NCBI GenBank assembly: GCA_019279435.1
Contig: JAAALK010000024.1
Coordinates: 1 to 64,000, forward strand
From: Zizania palustris
Lineage: Eukaryota; Streptophyta; Magnoliopsida; Poales; Poaceae
DNA: 64,000 bases
Direction of reading: 5' to 3'
Both the position numbers and the translations under genes were made by a program. Shown here piece by piece: positions 1 to 9,265 of the stretch; position 1 is the stretch's first letter; each line of letters starts with the position of its first letter. The notes beneath the pieces are model-generated. The model was given only the letters and a program-made list of their open reading frames with translations, was not told the DNA's origin and searched no databases.

Positions 1-106
1 CGAACTGGGGGCCTCCGAACTGGGCCCTCCGAACCGGGGCCTCCGAACTGGGGCCTCCGAACTGGGCCCTCCGAACCGGGCCTCCGAACCGGGGCCTCCG
101 AACCGG
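1..106. repeat. 14 bp minisatellite, partial copy
   Basis: Monomers of the type CCGAACTGGGGCCT, with C/T and G/C variants, run head to tail up to about position 106. The array is truncated by the window start. It is the 3' LTR counterpart of the longer array at 5942-6236. Confidence 0.85.
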
Positions 107-467
107 CGAGGGTCGGTCGGAGACTAGCTTTGAGGAGATCTCGAAGGGAGCCCGAAGGCTAACTCTGGACAGGCTCGAAGGCTAACTCCGAAGAAGGCCC
201 GGAGGCTTCTTCGAAGTTAGCCTGAGACTTAGCTTCTGGCGGTCTTCAGGGGATCTCGAGGGCTTAGCCTCGGAGGGCTCGAAGGACCTCGCTCCAGAGG
301 GCTTTGACGGGCCCTGGCGCTTCGCCCTTGCAAGCTCAGTCATAACCTTGAGACTTGGGAATAGTTCTTGGGAGGAAAATAGGCTTCGATAGTGTTGGGC
401 TCTGGGCCGAGGCTGTCGGAGGCTGACGTCATTTGGCCCCTGTTCAGGGAAACATATTCCCCCAACA
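1..467 (-). repeat. 3' LTR of F1 copy 1, cut by window edge
   Basis: This segment matches the distal part of the 5463-6604 LTR almost base for base, from the 14 bp tandem array to the terminal CCCCCAACA. On the minus strand it begins TGTTGGGGGAATATG. It is followed on that strand by the antisense-gene promoter region. The rest of the LTR lies left of the window. Confidence 0.88.
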
Positions 468-759
468 GTAGCCCCTCGCGTGCGAGGCCATTCGGGACGA
501 AGGGTGTGCGCGCCCCCTTAGGACAAATGACCTGAAAATTACAACTTTGGAGAAAATAAGCCTTCGAGCTTGGACCGAGGTGACGTCGAAATCTGCAGGT
601 AATTAAATGCCTGCGTCGTCTGTCTGAACGACCTCGGGGAGCCCAAATGGCTCCGCAACGGTTAGAAATGTTACCATTACCCTGCGCTGGGCCGCTTCGC
701 CTTCGCTGAAGGCCACGGAACAGTGGTTTCGGCCCACGACCGTCGGAATTCTTACCGCC

Positions 760-767
760 TATAAATA
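760..767 (+). promoter_or_regulatory. TATA box of the antisense gene, F1 copy 1
   Basis: TATAAATA sits about 290 bp inside the element from the 3' LTR and about 145 bp before the first ATG near the reading frame (911). It points away from the LTR, opposite to retrotransposon transcription. Position, consensus match and the open frame that follows make a promoter likely. F1 copy 2 is truncated before the equivalent site, so conservation cannot be checked. Confidence 0.6.
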
Positions 768-909
768 TGGGTTTACCACGTGCGGCTTCGGCATGCTCTC
801 ATTTGCTTCATTCTCATTGCCTTACAAACCTTCGCTCTTCTTCTCCTCTTTGGCTTTGCGCGGAGTGCCCTTCGCTAGCTTCTAGCCCCTCGCGCCGCAG
901 TCCCACAAG

Positions 910-3900
910 AATGCGAAGAAGGCAAGTGGCGAGCCTTTGGTCTTGGCTCGAGCTCGGGCTCCGCCCAAGTGCAGGCAGCGGCGCCTGCGGTCAGCGAAGC
1001 CCGCACCTAGGCGACTAGGGCCGAGGACCTTCGGACGCCCTCCGACAAATTTGAGCAGACGCTGGAGAGAGGGCCTCGATCTCCACGGAGGAGTCAGTCC
1101 GAAGGGCACCGAAGGGAGGATCGCAGCGAGATCCATCTTTAGGGTTTCGGAGAAGTCAGAGGCCGTGCCGGAGCCCCATGCTGACGAAGTGGTTGTGTTC
1201 GAGGCCTTCTTCGAGGCGGCCTCGGGCTGCCAACAGTCGGGAGCTGAGCGAAGTCTTGAGGGCTTACAACCTCGAGCTTCCTCAACTCCTGCCCAATGCC
1301 GTGGTGAGGCTTGCTGTCTTCGAATGGGCCATGAGGGCCGAAGGCTGCGAGGGCCGCGCGGAGCGTCTTCGTCGCCTCCACGACGCCAACTACCAGCCGA
1401 AGCCGAGGGAGGGGACAGACCGCGTCAAGAGGGCACTGGCCTTTGGCAGCGCCAACTTCCAGCTCCCGAAGGGAGTTCCAGGATGCCTTCCGGCGAGGGT
1501 TGTGAACAACAAGTGGTACTCGTGGGACCAGGAATGGTTCTATGCCTCCGTTGGCGTGAACTCTCCCCTTCGGAGTACCAACGCCCACATCTTATACCGA
1601 CGCGAAGGGGTGGTGAAGACCAGCGAGGATACCCTTCGCTCGAGGATCTTGCTTCTTCGGAGGGTGGCGGCGAAGATGAGCATGAGGGACCTCGCAGAGG
1701 AGATCATCACCCTCCGACTCAGCCCCCTCGCGCGCTCTTGGCCGAGGGGCTCTTCCATGCTTCGGGCCAAGGGGAACTTCGCGTTGGCCTTCGATAGCTT
1801 CTGTAAGGCTTCAACTCTCTTCACTTTCATACTTCGCAAAACTTCATTCTGACTTGAACTTTTATGAAGCCCACCTTGAAATGAGGACTCCGGAGGAGGC
1901 TATTGCGGCGGCGGAGCGCGTTGTTGGACTCCGACACCTGAGGAGAAGGCCCAGCGCCTTGCTCTGGTGGGGTCCTGGGAGCATTGGAACAGGGTCTGGA
2001 CTGCGCTTGGCCTCGAGGCGCTCCCTGCTCTGCCGAACTTCTCCCCCTCACAACTTCGTCGGCCAGAGCCAAGAGGAAGAGGGGGGATGACGATGATCTT
2101 GGGACTTCGAGGGTGCGGTCGGAGGTCCCTGCGACCGAAACCTCTACCCCGGAGGAGGCAGCGGTGGAGCCCACAAGTGCTCCGGCAACCAAGAAGGCAG
2201 CGGAGCCCCTGGCAGTGAGACCTTCGACGGCGGAGGCCGACATGCTTACTCCAGCCACCGAGAAGGCCGCGGAGGCTTCGACGGCAACAACCTCGGGCGA
2301 AGGCTGATACACCAGCTTCGCAGCGAAGGGATTGGGGGGCACACATAGCCCCTCCTTCCTTCGAAGAAATCTCCGACGAAGGTAAACCCTTTTTACATGC
2401 TTCTCTTCAATATGCGGATTTTGACTTGGCCTCTCTGCAGAGGAGGATGCCGAAGTGAGGCCCACCGGGTGGAGCCGGTAGACAAAGCCGGACCGAAGCC
2501 TGCACGTGCGAAACAAACCGAGGCTTTGAGCAGCAGGGGCAGCAGCAGCGGCATGACAGTGACTCAGAGTCACGGGAGCTCTTCGTCCGAAGACAGAGGC
2601 AGCGGAGGCCGCGGCGGAGAGGACCCTCGAAGCAATTGAGGAGGTCAACGTGGTGGGCCTACACCCTACTTCGCCGAAGCCTGCGCAGTGGCCGCGGTAG
2701 AGAGGTGGTCCATCCCTTCCGGCCGAAGGGGTGCCGTGATAGAGGGTGGCAATCAGACAAGCTTCGTGAGAGCTGCGCAGCTGCGGAGACAGGGGACTTG
2801 GTGGTCTCAAGCTTAGCCACTTGAACCCCACGGAGCTCTTCATCAGTGCGAACTAGACCCTCGTGCGGGTGAGCGGAGCCTTTGCACCCTTCAAACCTAT
2901 ATTTAGCCTTCGCTCAATACTTATGATTTCTTGATTCGTTGCGGCCTTCGCACTGACGCAGCAGCTTCGTCTTCTGCAGACAGGTGGATGGATCGATTGT
3001 CAGAGGAGAAGGAGGTCCTTCGACGTCAAGTCTCGGTGGAAACCGAGAGGCGAAGGCAGGTTGAGGCTTTGGCTGCTGATGGCAGAGGTGGCGAGGCTGA
3101 GGCGACAAGGCTAAGGAAGCCTTGGCCTCGGAGATGTTTCGGCTCCGCGCGGAGCTCAAGGCTTCGAAGGACGCCGAGGCGCGGCAGGCGAAGGAGAACG
3201 CTTCACTCCAAGGATGGCTCAGAAGCTCGAAGACTTCAGTCGTAGACAACCTTGGCGAAGCCACCCAGAGCCTGACGACGTCCTTGAGCAAATAGGGACC
3301 GAATGCCGGGCTCCGGACTTCGGCGACCAGGACCCAATTGGGGACCCGCGTCGATTTCTTAAAGATGGTGCTTACGACGGCGGAGCAATCACTGCAGGGC
3401 TTCGCCCTCATGGCCGGCCGAGTCACGGGCAAAGGGGTGTTTGCACATGCTTCATGAAGCGGGGTGCAACCACCTTCAGGCGGCAACCTCCGTGACCCCG
3501 GTGGCCTTCGGGGCCAGCACTTGGTGACGCCTCCGCTGGGCGTCCGCAGAGCTTGGCGGCGGCTGCAGGAGCCTTGGAAGGAACAAGGCTGCGAAGCAGT
3601 CCTCGACCTCTAGAAGGCCCTACGACTTCGCCGATCCAAAGCACCCTACCCCGTCGGACAGGCCTTCGACATCGACACCTCCGCCTCCGAAGTTGTAGAT
3701 CTCCTTAGGCTTGTTTGTAACACTTCGCTGCAGGCTTGTACAAACTTTATCAGCTTATTAATATAAATGCGTGGGTTTTTATACCTGCCCAGGCTCAACC
3801 TCCGAATGTTGACTTCGAAGTGCTTGAGGACTCTGAAGAACTTCGACGGTTGTGGGCAGTCCTCGAAGTAGCTAGGTCCGAAGGCCCTCCTCGGTTCAAG

Positions 3901-4258
3901 CTTCCGAGGGGGCCTAGCGGCGAAGCCATCTCTGAAGTAGCTCAGGATTTGCTAGCCGCTGTGGAAGACGGAGTCCCTTCAGAGTTCTTTGTTTTTGCCT
4001 TCACGAACGGCCTTAGCGGGCGACAAAGCCTTAGACTTCTCGGTCTTCGACACGGCACCGCCTGCTTTGCTAACTCGGAGCGACCTGCAAAATGGAAGAC
4101 GAGGTCTGCAGGCTTCAGAGCCTGGACGAGCCGGACGTGGGATAGCAGGCTCCGACGAGGCTTCGTCCAGCCGAGGGGGCCCTGGCCGAAAGAAAGGCAA
4201 GCGAGGGTTGGGACCTCACACTCGATTCTTCTTAGGGTTAGATACAGACTATACGTAG
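910..4258 (+). pseudogene. Antisense multi-exon gene, Transposase_28-like ('putative gypsy type transposon' domain), copy 1
   Basis: The gene lies antisense in a retrotransposon. Exon 1 (about 910-1802) encodes a domain resembling PF04195: a VVVFEAFFE start, an LPNAVVRLAVFEWAMRAEG core and a WYSWDQEWFYA end. Exon 2 holds a basic KRKR signal and an Ala/Glu/Thr-rich tail. Later exons are coiled-coil-like, then carry FEVLEDSEELRRLW, and end at a conserved FFLGLDT close to the stop at 4258. Breaks: the ATG at 911 is one base out of frame with the coding frame at 910; a one-base deletion lies near 1213; a stop lies near 2305; splice sites near 2934 and 3672 are damaged. Copy 2 (10039-13089) supports the exon layout. 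The molecular function is unknown; the Pfam name reflects where the domain was found, not a proven activity. Confidence 0.6.
2382..2440 (+). other. Short intron in antisense gene, copy 1
   Basis: A GAAG|GTAAAC donor and a CTCTCTGCAG acceptor bound 59 bases, T-rich towards the 3' end. The homologous site in copy 2 (11871-11812) has a GAAG|GTACAC donor and a TTTTCTTCAG acceptor, 60 bases apart. Flanking exon bases are similar while the intron interior has diverged. It is short for a plant intron. Confidence 0.6.
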
Positions 4259-4559
4259 CTTCGTAGCCGAAGTACGTTTGTAACATACTTCTCAATTATC
4301 ATTCAATGAATGGAGTTTATTTGTATTTGCATACTTCATCTGTATGCCTCGCATTGTTTGATGGCTTCGAATGTTTTAGCTTGTCTTGCTCGTATTGCGT
4401 GTTATATCTGCACACCTCGCATACATGCTTCCCCCCTTGCTCGTGGCAGCTAGGGATTAGCCGTTGCTGGTGCGGGCAATAAAAACGCGAAGGGGTGTGC
4501 CTTTTGGCGGCTTCGGATGCTTGAAATGTATTGAGCGAAGGCCCCTTTGGGCTTCGAAT

Positions 4560-5145
4560 GCGTTAATTTGGTGTGAAGCAAGGCTTCAGCAAAACCAAAT
4601 TAAGCGAAGCATGCTTCGGCATGCTGGGATTTGGATGCTGTGCGTGAGCGAGGCTCTGAAACGCACTTAGATTTCCTGCGAAGTATGACTTCGAGATGCT
4701 TAGGCGTATATCAGATCGACACGCGAAGCAAGGCTTCAGAGCATGTTTGGATAATGAAGCAAGGCTTCGGAGCTTGATACTGTAGTGAAAAGGATATTTG
4801 GTGTGGATTCACCGAACCTGTGACAATGTGAGCCACCTTCGACTCTGGGCCACCTTCGACCCTGGGTCACCTTCGACCCTGGGATGCTTCGGGTACGGGA
4901 CCCGGAATCCCTGGATGCTTCGGGTACGGAACCCGGAATCCCTGGACGCGTCGGGCCACGGCCCGGAGTCCCTGTTACTGCTACGGGCCCGAGGGCGCTG
5001 TGTAGCCTTCGGAGGAGTGCTCCGAATTTTGTAAGGCGAAGCGAGGCTTCAGATTTTTAAATAAGGCGAAACAAGGCTTCGGGTTTTTCCAATAAGACGG
5101 TGGCAGAAATTTCTCTAAAGGCGAAGCAGGGCTTCGAATATCAAA
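4560..5145. repeat. Dispersed short hairpin motifs in F1 leader
   Basis: At least six variants of CGAAGCAAGGCTTCG occur here, for example near 4576, 4723, 4755, 5035, 5063 and 5120. The motif is a perfect 6 bp stem with a 3-base loop. On the minus strand this is the untranslated leader after the primer-binding site. Copy 2 has the same motif at 8995-9730. Confidence 0.75.
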
Positions 5146-5444
5146 GTGGTTGCGAAATTGTACATCGAGGTGGTACTTCAGATAGCGGACATACCTCGTA
5201 AAGTGGTTGAAGGCTGGCTTCGTAGCCCCTAGGGCTTCGGCGACCTTCGACGCGTGGAGCGGAGCCCCTTGCTTGAGGGTAAGCTCCGGTATGTGAAGGG
5301 TAAGGGAAGGCGAAGATGGCCTTCGGACTGGACCTGGAGCCCCTTGCCGAAGGGTGCGCGAAGCACGGAGGCTCGAAGCTCCCCCCTCAAGCGTACTTCA
5401 GGTTGCAGACAGTGGCAGAGAACTTAGCTTTTTGTACTAAGGTC

Positions 5445-5462
5445 CCCACGGACGGCGCCAAC
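5445..5462 (-). other. Primer-binding site, F1 copy 1
   Basis: Next to the inner end of the 5' LTR, the minus strand reads GTTGGCGCCGTCCGTGGG, identical to F1 copy 2. The TGGCGCC start is what a tRNA ending in GGCGCCA (for example tRNA-Asp) would pair with; beyond about 8 bases the match is not evident to me. Confidence 0.7.
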
Positions 5463-5703
5463 TGTTGTAGCAATTGTGTTAGCTACAACACAGGTTTTGT
5501 ATGTGTGTATGATAGGTAGAATGAACCTCGATGGGTTCTCTCAGAGGGAGAAAGAGTTATACTGGTTCGGGCCTCCCCTAGGGATAATAGCCCTACGTCC
5601 AGTTTGTGGTGGATTTGGCATGCTATGCCTTGGTGTGGAGAAAGAACTCCAAGGTCTCATGGCCCCCTGGAGCGTGTGTCCCTGTTACAAGGGCTTGGCC
5701 CTG

Positions 5704-5711
5704 CTTTTATA
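5704..5711 (-). promoter_or_regulatory. LTR TATA box, F1 copy 1
   Basis: On the minus strand the sequence is TATAAAAG, within CCTATAAAAGCAGGGCC, about 240 bp before the LTR end. The same context occurs at 8450-8457 in copy 2. It would drive the retrotransposon RNA towards the antisense gene. Confidence 0.7.
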
Positions 5712-5941
5712 GGCACGCAGGCCAAAGGAAAAGACTGGGATGCCCCCTATGAGCCCTAGGCTCATAGGGGCAGAGAGGGGAAAAGGAGCTAGCTACGGTA
5801 CAAAAGTACCTTAGCTTTACAGACATGTCAGGCTACGTCACACCTTGACCAGCTAGATGACAAACTATGGGCAGAAGGGCCCCTGGTACAACTTCTGTAC
5901 TGTAGCGGGGCGTAAATATCTTCTGGGTTCGGAGCAGGGCC

Positions 5942-6236
5942 GGAGCTCCGAACTGGGGCTCCGAACCAGGGCTCTGAACTGGGGCTCCAAACTGGGGCCT
6001 CCGAACTGGGCCCTCCGAACCGGGCCCTCCGAACCGGGGCCTCCGAACCGGGCCCTCCGAACTGGGGCCTCCGAACCGGGCCCTCCGAACTGGGGCCTCC
6101 GAACCGGGCCCTCCGAAATGGGGGTCTCCGAACTGGGGGCCTCCGAACTGGGCCCTCCGAACCGAGGCCTCCGAACTGGGGGCCTCCGAACTAGGCCCTC
6201 TGAACCGGGGCCTCCGAACTGGGGCCTCCGAACCGG
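5942..6236. repeat. 14 bp minisatellite inside LTR
   Basis: About 20 head-to-tail monomers of CCGAAC(T/C)GGG(G/C)CCT type occur, with purity falling at the left edge. Because 14 is not a multiple of 3, all three frames stay open through it, which produces a spurious repetitive ORF. Only loosely related degenerate units occur at the equivalent place in copy 2. Confidence 0.9.
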
Positions 6237-6604
6237 CCGGAGAGGGTCCAGAGACTAGCTCTGAGGAGCTCCGAAGGGAGCCCGAAGGCTAACTCCGGAC
6301 AGGGCTCGAAGGCTAACTCCGAAGAAGGCCCAGAGGCTAGCTTCGAAGTTAGCTTGAGACTTAGCTTCTGGCGGTCTTCAAGGGATCTCGAGGGCTTAGC
6401 CTCGGAGGGCTCCGAAGGACCTTGCACCAGAGGGCTTCGACGGGGCCCTGGGGCTTCGCCCTTGCAAGCTCCGGCATGAACCTTGAGACTTGGGAACAGT
6501 TCTTGGGGAGGAAATAGGCTTCGACAGTGTTGGGCTCCGAGCCGAAGGCTGTCGGAGGATGACGTCATTTGGCCCCTGTTCAGGGGAAACATATTCCCCC
6601 AACA

Positions 6605-6712
6605 GCTGCTTAGTCTTTTGAGGTGCGTTGGGTGTTGGGAACAGGCCATTGATTCGGAAGAATTTTTTAGGCACCTATTCACCCTCCTCTGGTCGCTACT
6701 TTTGGTCCTACA
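6605..6712 (+). repeat. Terminal fragment of Sirevirus (A family) LTR
   Basis: The sequence from GCTGCTTAGTC to GGTCCTACA matches the last 108 bp of the A-type LTRs (47698 and 60279 ends, and the inverse at 20156). It is the right edge of a Sirevirus LTR into which F1 copy 1 inserted; the rest is beyond the left window edge. It abuts Copia-B coding sequence at 6713. Confidence 0.8.
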
Positions 6713-7885
6713 CCTTTCAAGTGCATGCCAGTGATCCCTACGTGGGTTGGACATGAACCTACACAATTTTCTCATAGCAAATGATATGTCAGGTCTCATT
6801 TCGCTAGGCAGGTACACAAGTGAACCAATTAACTAAGAATATCTCAGTTGATCATTAATAATTTTCTTGTTCTTTAAAAGTATCACACTAGGATTATAAG
6901 GTGTTGGAGAAGACTTGTTATCTATATAGTCAAAATGGCTCAAGAGCTTCTCCACATAATGAGATTGTGAAAATGTAATCACATTCTCATCCTTAATCAA
7001 TTTGATGTTTAGGATAACATCAGCTTCTCCGAGATCATTCATATCAAACTCTTTGATATAAACGACTTGACTTCGTTAATTGCATCAATGTTTGTGCCAA
7101 AGATCAGTATGTCATCGACATAAATTCATAACATAACTCCTTCACCCCTACCATGTCTATAGTATACACATCTATTAGTCTCGTTTATGACAAAGCCCGT
7201 AGAAGTTAGAGTTTTGTCAAACTTCTCATGCCATTGCTTAGGTGCTTGTTTTAGACCATACAAAGACCTCAATAATTTATATACATTGCCGTCTTAACCC
7301 TTCACTACAAACCGATTAGGTTGACCCATGTAGATATCTCCCTATCCAACGCTCCATTTAGGAAATATGTCTTTACATTCATTTATGAATGATAAGATCA
7401 TATGAGGAAGCCCAGGTAAGTAATGCTCTAATTGTGGTCAGTCTAGCGACAGGTGAATAAGTATAAAAAAGTCTTTACTTTCCTTTTGTGTGTAACCTTT
7501 GGACATAAGTCAAGCCTTGTACTTCTGAATAGTACCATCAAGCCTAAGCTTCTTCTTGGACACCCACTTAAAATCCATGGGCTTGCAACCGTACGGTCGT
7601 TCAGTAAGATCCATGTACTATCTCATTATGAACAACAACTTTCCAATCATCTGCATCCAATTATGTAAATCCATCGGCGATGGTAGTGGGAGTGTCATCA
7701 CTAAGGTACACAGTGAAATTATCACCAAATGATTTTGCAACCCTTTGTCTTTTACTCCTTCTAGGAGCTTCACTATCATTCTCCATAAGGATTTCGTCCA
7801 TCAGATCATGTTCTTCAAAAGACTCGAAATTAATCGGTGTATTAGGTTAAACAATTATATTATTAGAAAAATCTAACAATGTTAT
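6713..7885 (-). pseudogene. Decayed Copia (Copia-B) reverse transcriptase and RNase H region
   Basis: The minus strand shows, in order, an acidic EAPRRSKRQR segment and FGDNFTVYL that mark the integrase-RT boundary (about 7790-7730), a YVDD catalytic box at 7122-7111, MNDLGEADVILNIKL at 7042, and RPDISFAMRKLCRFMSNP near 6790. Stops and indels fill the interval. Integrase and LTRs are absent here. It is a pol remnant of a Ty1/copia element different from the Sireviruses in this window. Both its edges are later insertion points: an A-type LTR at 6712 and F1 copy 2 at 7886. Confidence 0.8.
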
Positions 7886-8657
7886 TGTTGGGGGAATAAG
7901 TTTTCCCTTAAAACAGGGGCCAAATGACGTCAGCCTCCGAAGGCCTAGGCCAGGAGCCTAACATCGCAGAAGCCCGAAAGCGAAGTCTGGCACCTTCTGA
8001 TGAAGTCAATTCCAAGAACAGCGAGGCTTGTCCCTCCATAGCCATCTAGAGCCAAGCCTCCGAGACCCCTCCTGTCCCCTTCGAAGCTCTCTCCAAGAGT
8101 CGATTCAGAGCCAACTTCGGAGCCCTCTTCGAGATCCGCTTCGGAGTGCCCTCCAGAGCCCTCCTCGGAGTCCGCTTCGGAGTACCCTTTGGAGCCTCCT
8201 CCGCTTCCTCCCCCTGAAGGACTCCGGAAAGTACTCCAAGACAAAAGAAATATCCAAATATCGCTACAGTGTAAAGCCCTATCAGGGCCACCTCGCCCCT
8301 GGTATGTCGTATACCTACTCAGAAGTGACGTTTATCTACCAAGTCTGTAAAGTCAGATGTACAGCACTCTAGCCTTTTTTCCCTTTTTGCCCCTATAAAG
8401 CCTATGGCTTGTAGAGGGCAATTTGGTCTTTTCCTTTGTCCTGTGCGCCTATAAAAGCAGGGCCATGCCTTGTAATAGACAGGTTCAGTATAGGCAAAAC
8501 TATGCCAAATCCACTATGAACTGGACTAGGGCTATTATCCCTCCGGGGAGGCCTAAACCAGTATAAATTCTCTCTCCCTTTGTGAGAACCCTTTGAGGTT
8601 CATTCTAAACACCATATTCCACAAAAAACTTCTATAGCTAACGCAATTGCTACAACA
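7886..8657 (+). repeat. 5' LTR of F1 copy 2
   Basis: The 772 bp LTR runs from TGTTGGGGGAATAAG to GCTACAACA. It shares both ends, the CCAAATGACGTCAGCCTCCG block and the TATA region with copy 1, but lacks the 14 bp array. Confidence 0.88.
8450..8457 (+). promoter_or_regulatory. LTR TATA box, F1 copy 2
   Basis: TATAAAAG lies in the context CCTATAAAAGCAGGGCC, conserved with copy 1, about 200 bp before the LTR end. Confidence 0.7.
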
Positions 8658-8675
8658 GTTGGCGCCGTCCGTGGG
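8658..8675 (+). other. Primer-binding site, F1 copy 2
   Basis: GTTGGCGCCGTCCGTGGG directly follows the LTR terminal CAACA. It is identical to the copy 1 site on the other strand. Confidence 0.72.
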
Positions 8676-8994
8676 TGTCCTAGTACTAAAAGCTAAGTTC
8701 TCTGCCACTGCTTTTATCGCGAAGTATGCTTGAGGGTGGAGCTTCAGAGTCCCATGACTCCGCGCACCCTTCGGCAAGGGGCTTTTAGTGTAGCTCGAAG
8801 GCCTTTCTTGCCTTCCACCACCCCTTGCGCCTCAGAGGGTGCCTTTAGGCAAGAGGCTCTAGGCGCGCCGAAAGCCTCCGAATCCCTAGGGGCTACGAGG
8901 CGATCTATTCAATCGCATGAAGCCGCTTGATTTCCGGATCAACTTGAGCTTCCTGAGGTATGTACACAGCTCGAAGCCCCGCTTCGTTGTGCAA

Positions 8995-9265
8995 GCTGAA
9001 ATTGTTTCTGTAAATCTGCAAAGCTTGCTTCGCTTTATGGAAAAATCAAAGCCTTCCTTCGCCTTTAAAGCAAAACATTGCTCTGCCTTATTGAAAATCG
9101 AAGCCTTGCTACACATTTAAAAATCGAAGCCTTGCTTCACTTTATTGAAAACTGAAGTTTTGCTCCTCTTTAAAATCGAGGCCTCACTTCGTCTTATTCA
9201 AAACCAAATCCTTGCTTCGCCTTATTTAAAACCGAAGCCTCGCTTCGCTTTGTAAAAACCAGGAG
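8995..9265. repeat. About 28 bp tandem repeat with embedded hairpin
   Basis: Degenerate units of roughly 27-28 bp contain CGAAGCCTTGCTTCG-type hairpins followed by a short A/T-rich spacer. Further single copies occur near 9522, 9553, 9674 and 9709. This is the inverse of the motif in the copy 1 leader. Confidence 0.7.

Larger units (their letters stand above)
1..6604 (-). mobile_element. F1 copy 1: non-autonomous gypsy-type LTR element with antisense gene
   Basis: On the minus strand the element reads 5' LTR (6604-5463), primer-binding site (just below 5463), internal region, purine-rich tract (about 480-468) and a 3' LTR (467 to the window edge). The LTRs start TGTTGGGGG and end CTACAACA, so the tips form a TGTTG/CAACA inverted repeat. 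I find no gag, protease, RT, RNase H or integrase motif in the 5 kb interior. It instead holds a gene on the plus strand, antisense to LTR transcription. This fits a large non-autonomous derivative mobilised in trans by a gypsy element; the helper is not in the window. The right end lies inside a Sirevirus LTR fragment at 6605. The 5 bp duplication cannot be checked because the left end is outside the window. Confidence 0.85.
5463..6604 (-). repeat. 5' LTR of F1 copy 1
   Basis: The 1142 bp LTR runs on the minus strand from TGTTGGGGGAATATG at 6604 to GCTACAACA at 5463. It contains a TATA box at 5711-5704 and the 14 bp tandem array at 5942-6236. The F1 copy 2 LTR is only 772 bp, and most of the difference is this array. 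Confidence 0.88.

Noticed and set aside
910..4258. F1 as a DNA transposon, because its gene resembles a 'Transposase_28' domain
   Set aside because: The element has LTRs, a primer-binding site and a purine tract; the domain name derives from its occurrence in gypsy elements, not from proven transposase activity.
5942..6236. CRISPR-like array
   Set aside because: Units are contiguous with no spacers, the monomer is 14 bp, and the sequence is a plant LTR.
5857..6258. 133-codon frame with a 14-residue periodic sequence
   Set aside because: It is the translation of the 14 bp minisatellite in the F1 LTR; all frames stay open through such an array and no domain is present.
6191..6817. 208-codon minus-strand frame
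   Set aside because: It merges Copia-B RNase H residues (near 6790), an A-type LTR end and the F1 LTR across two insertion junctions, so it is not one gene.
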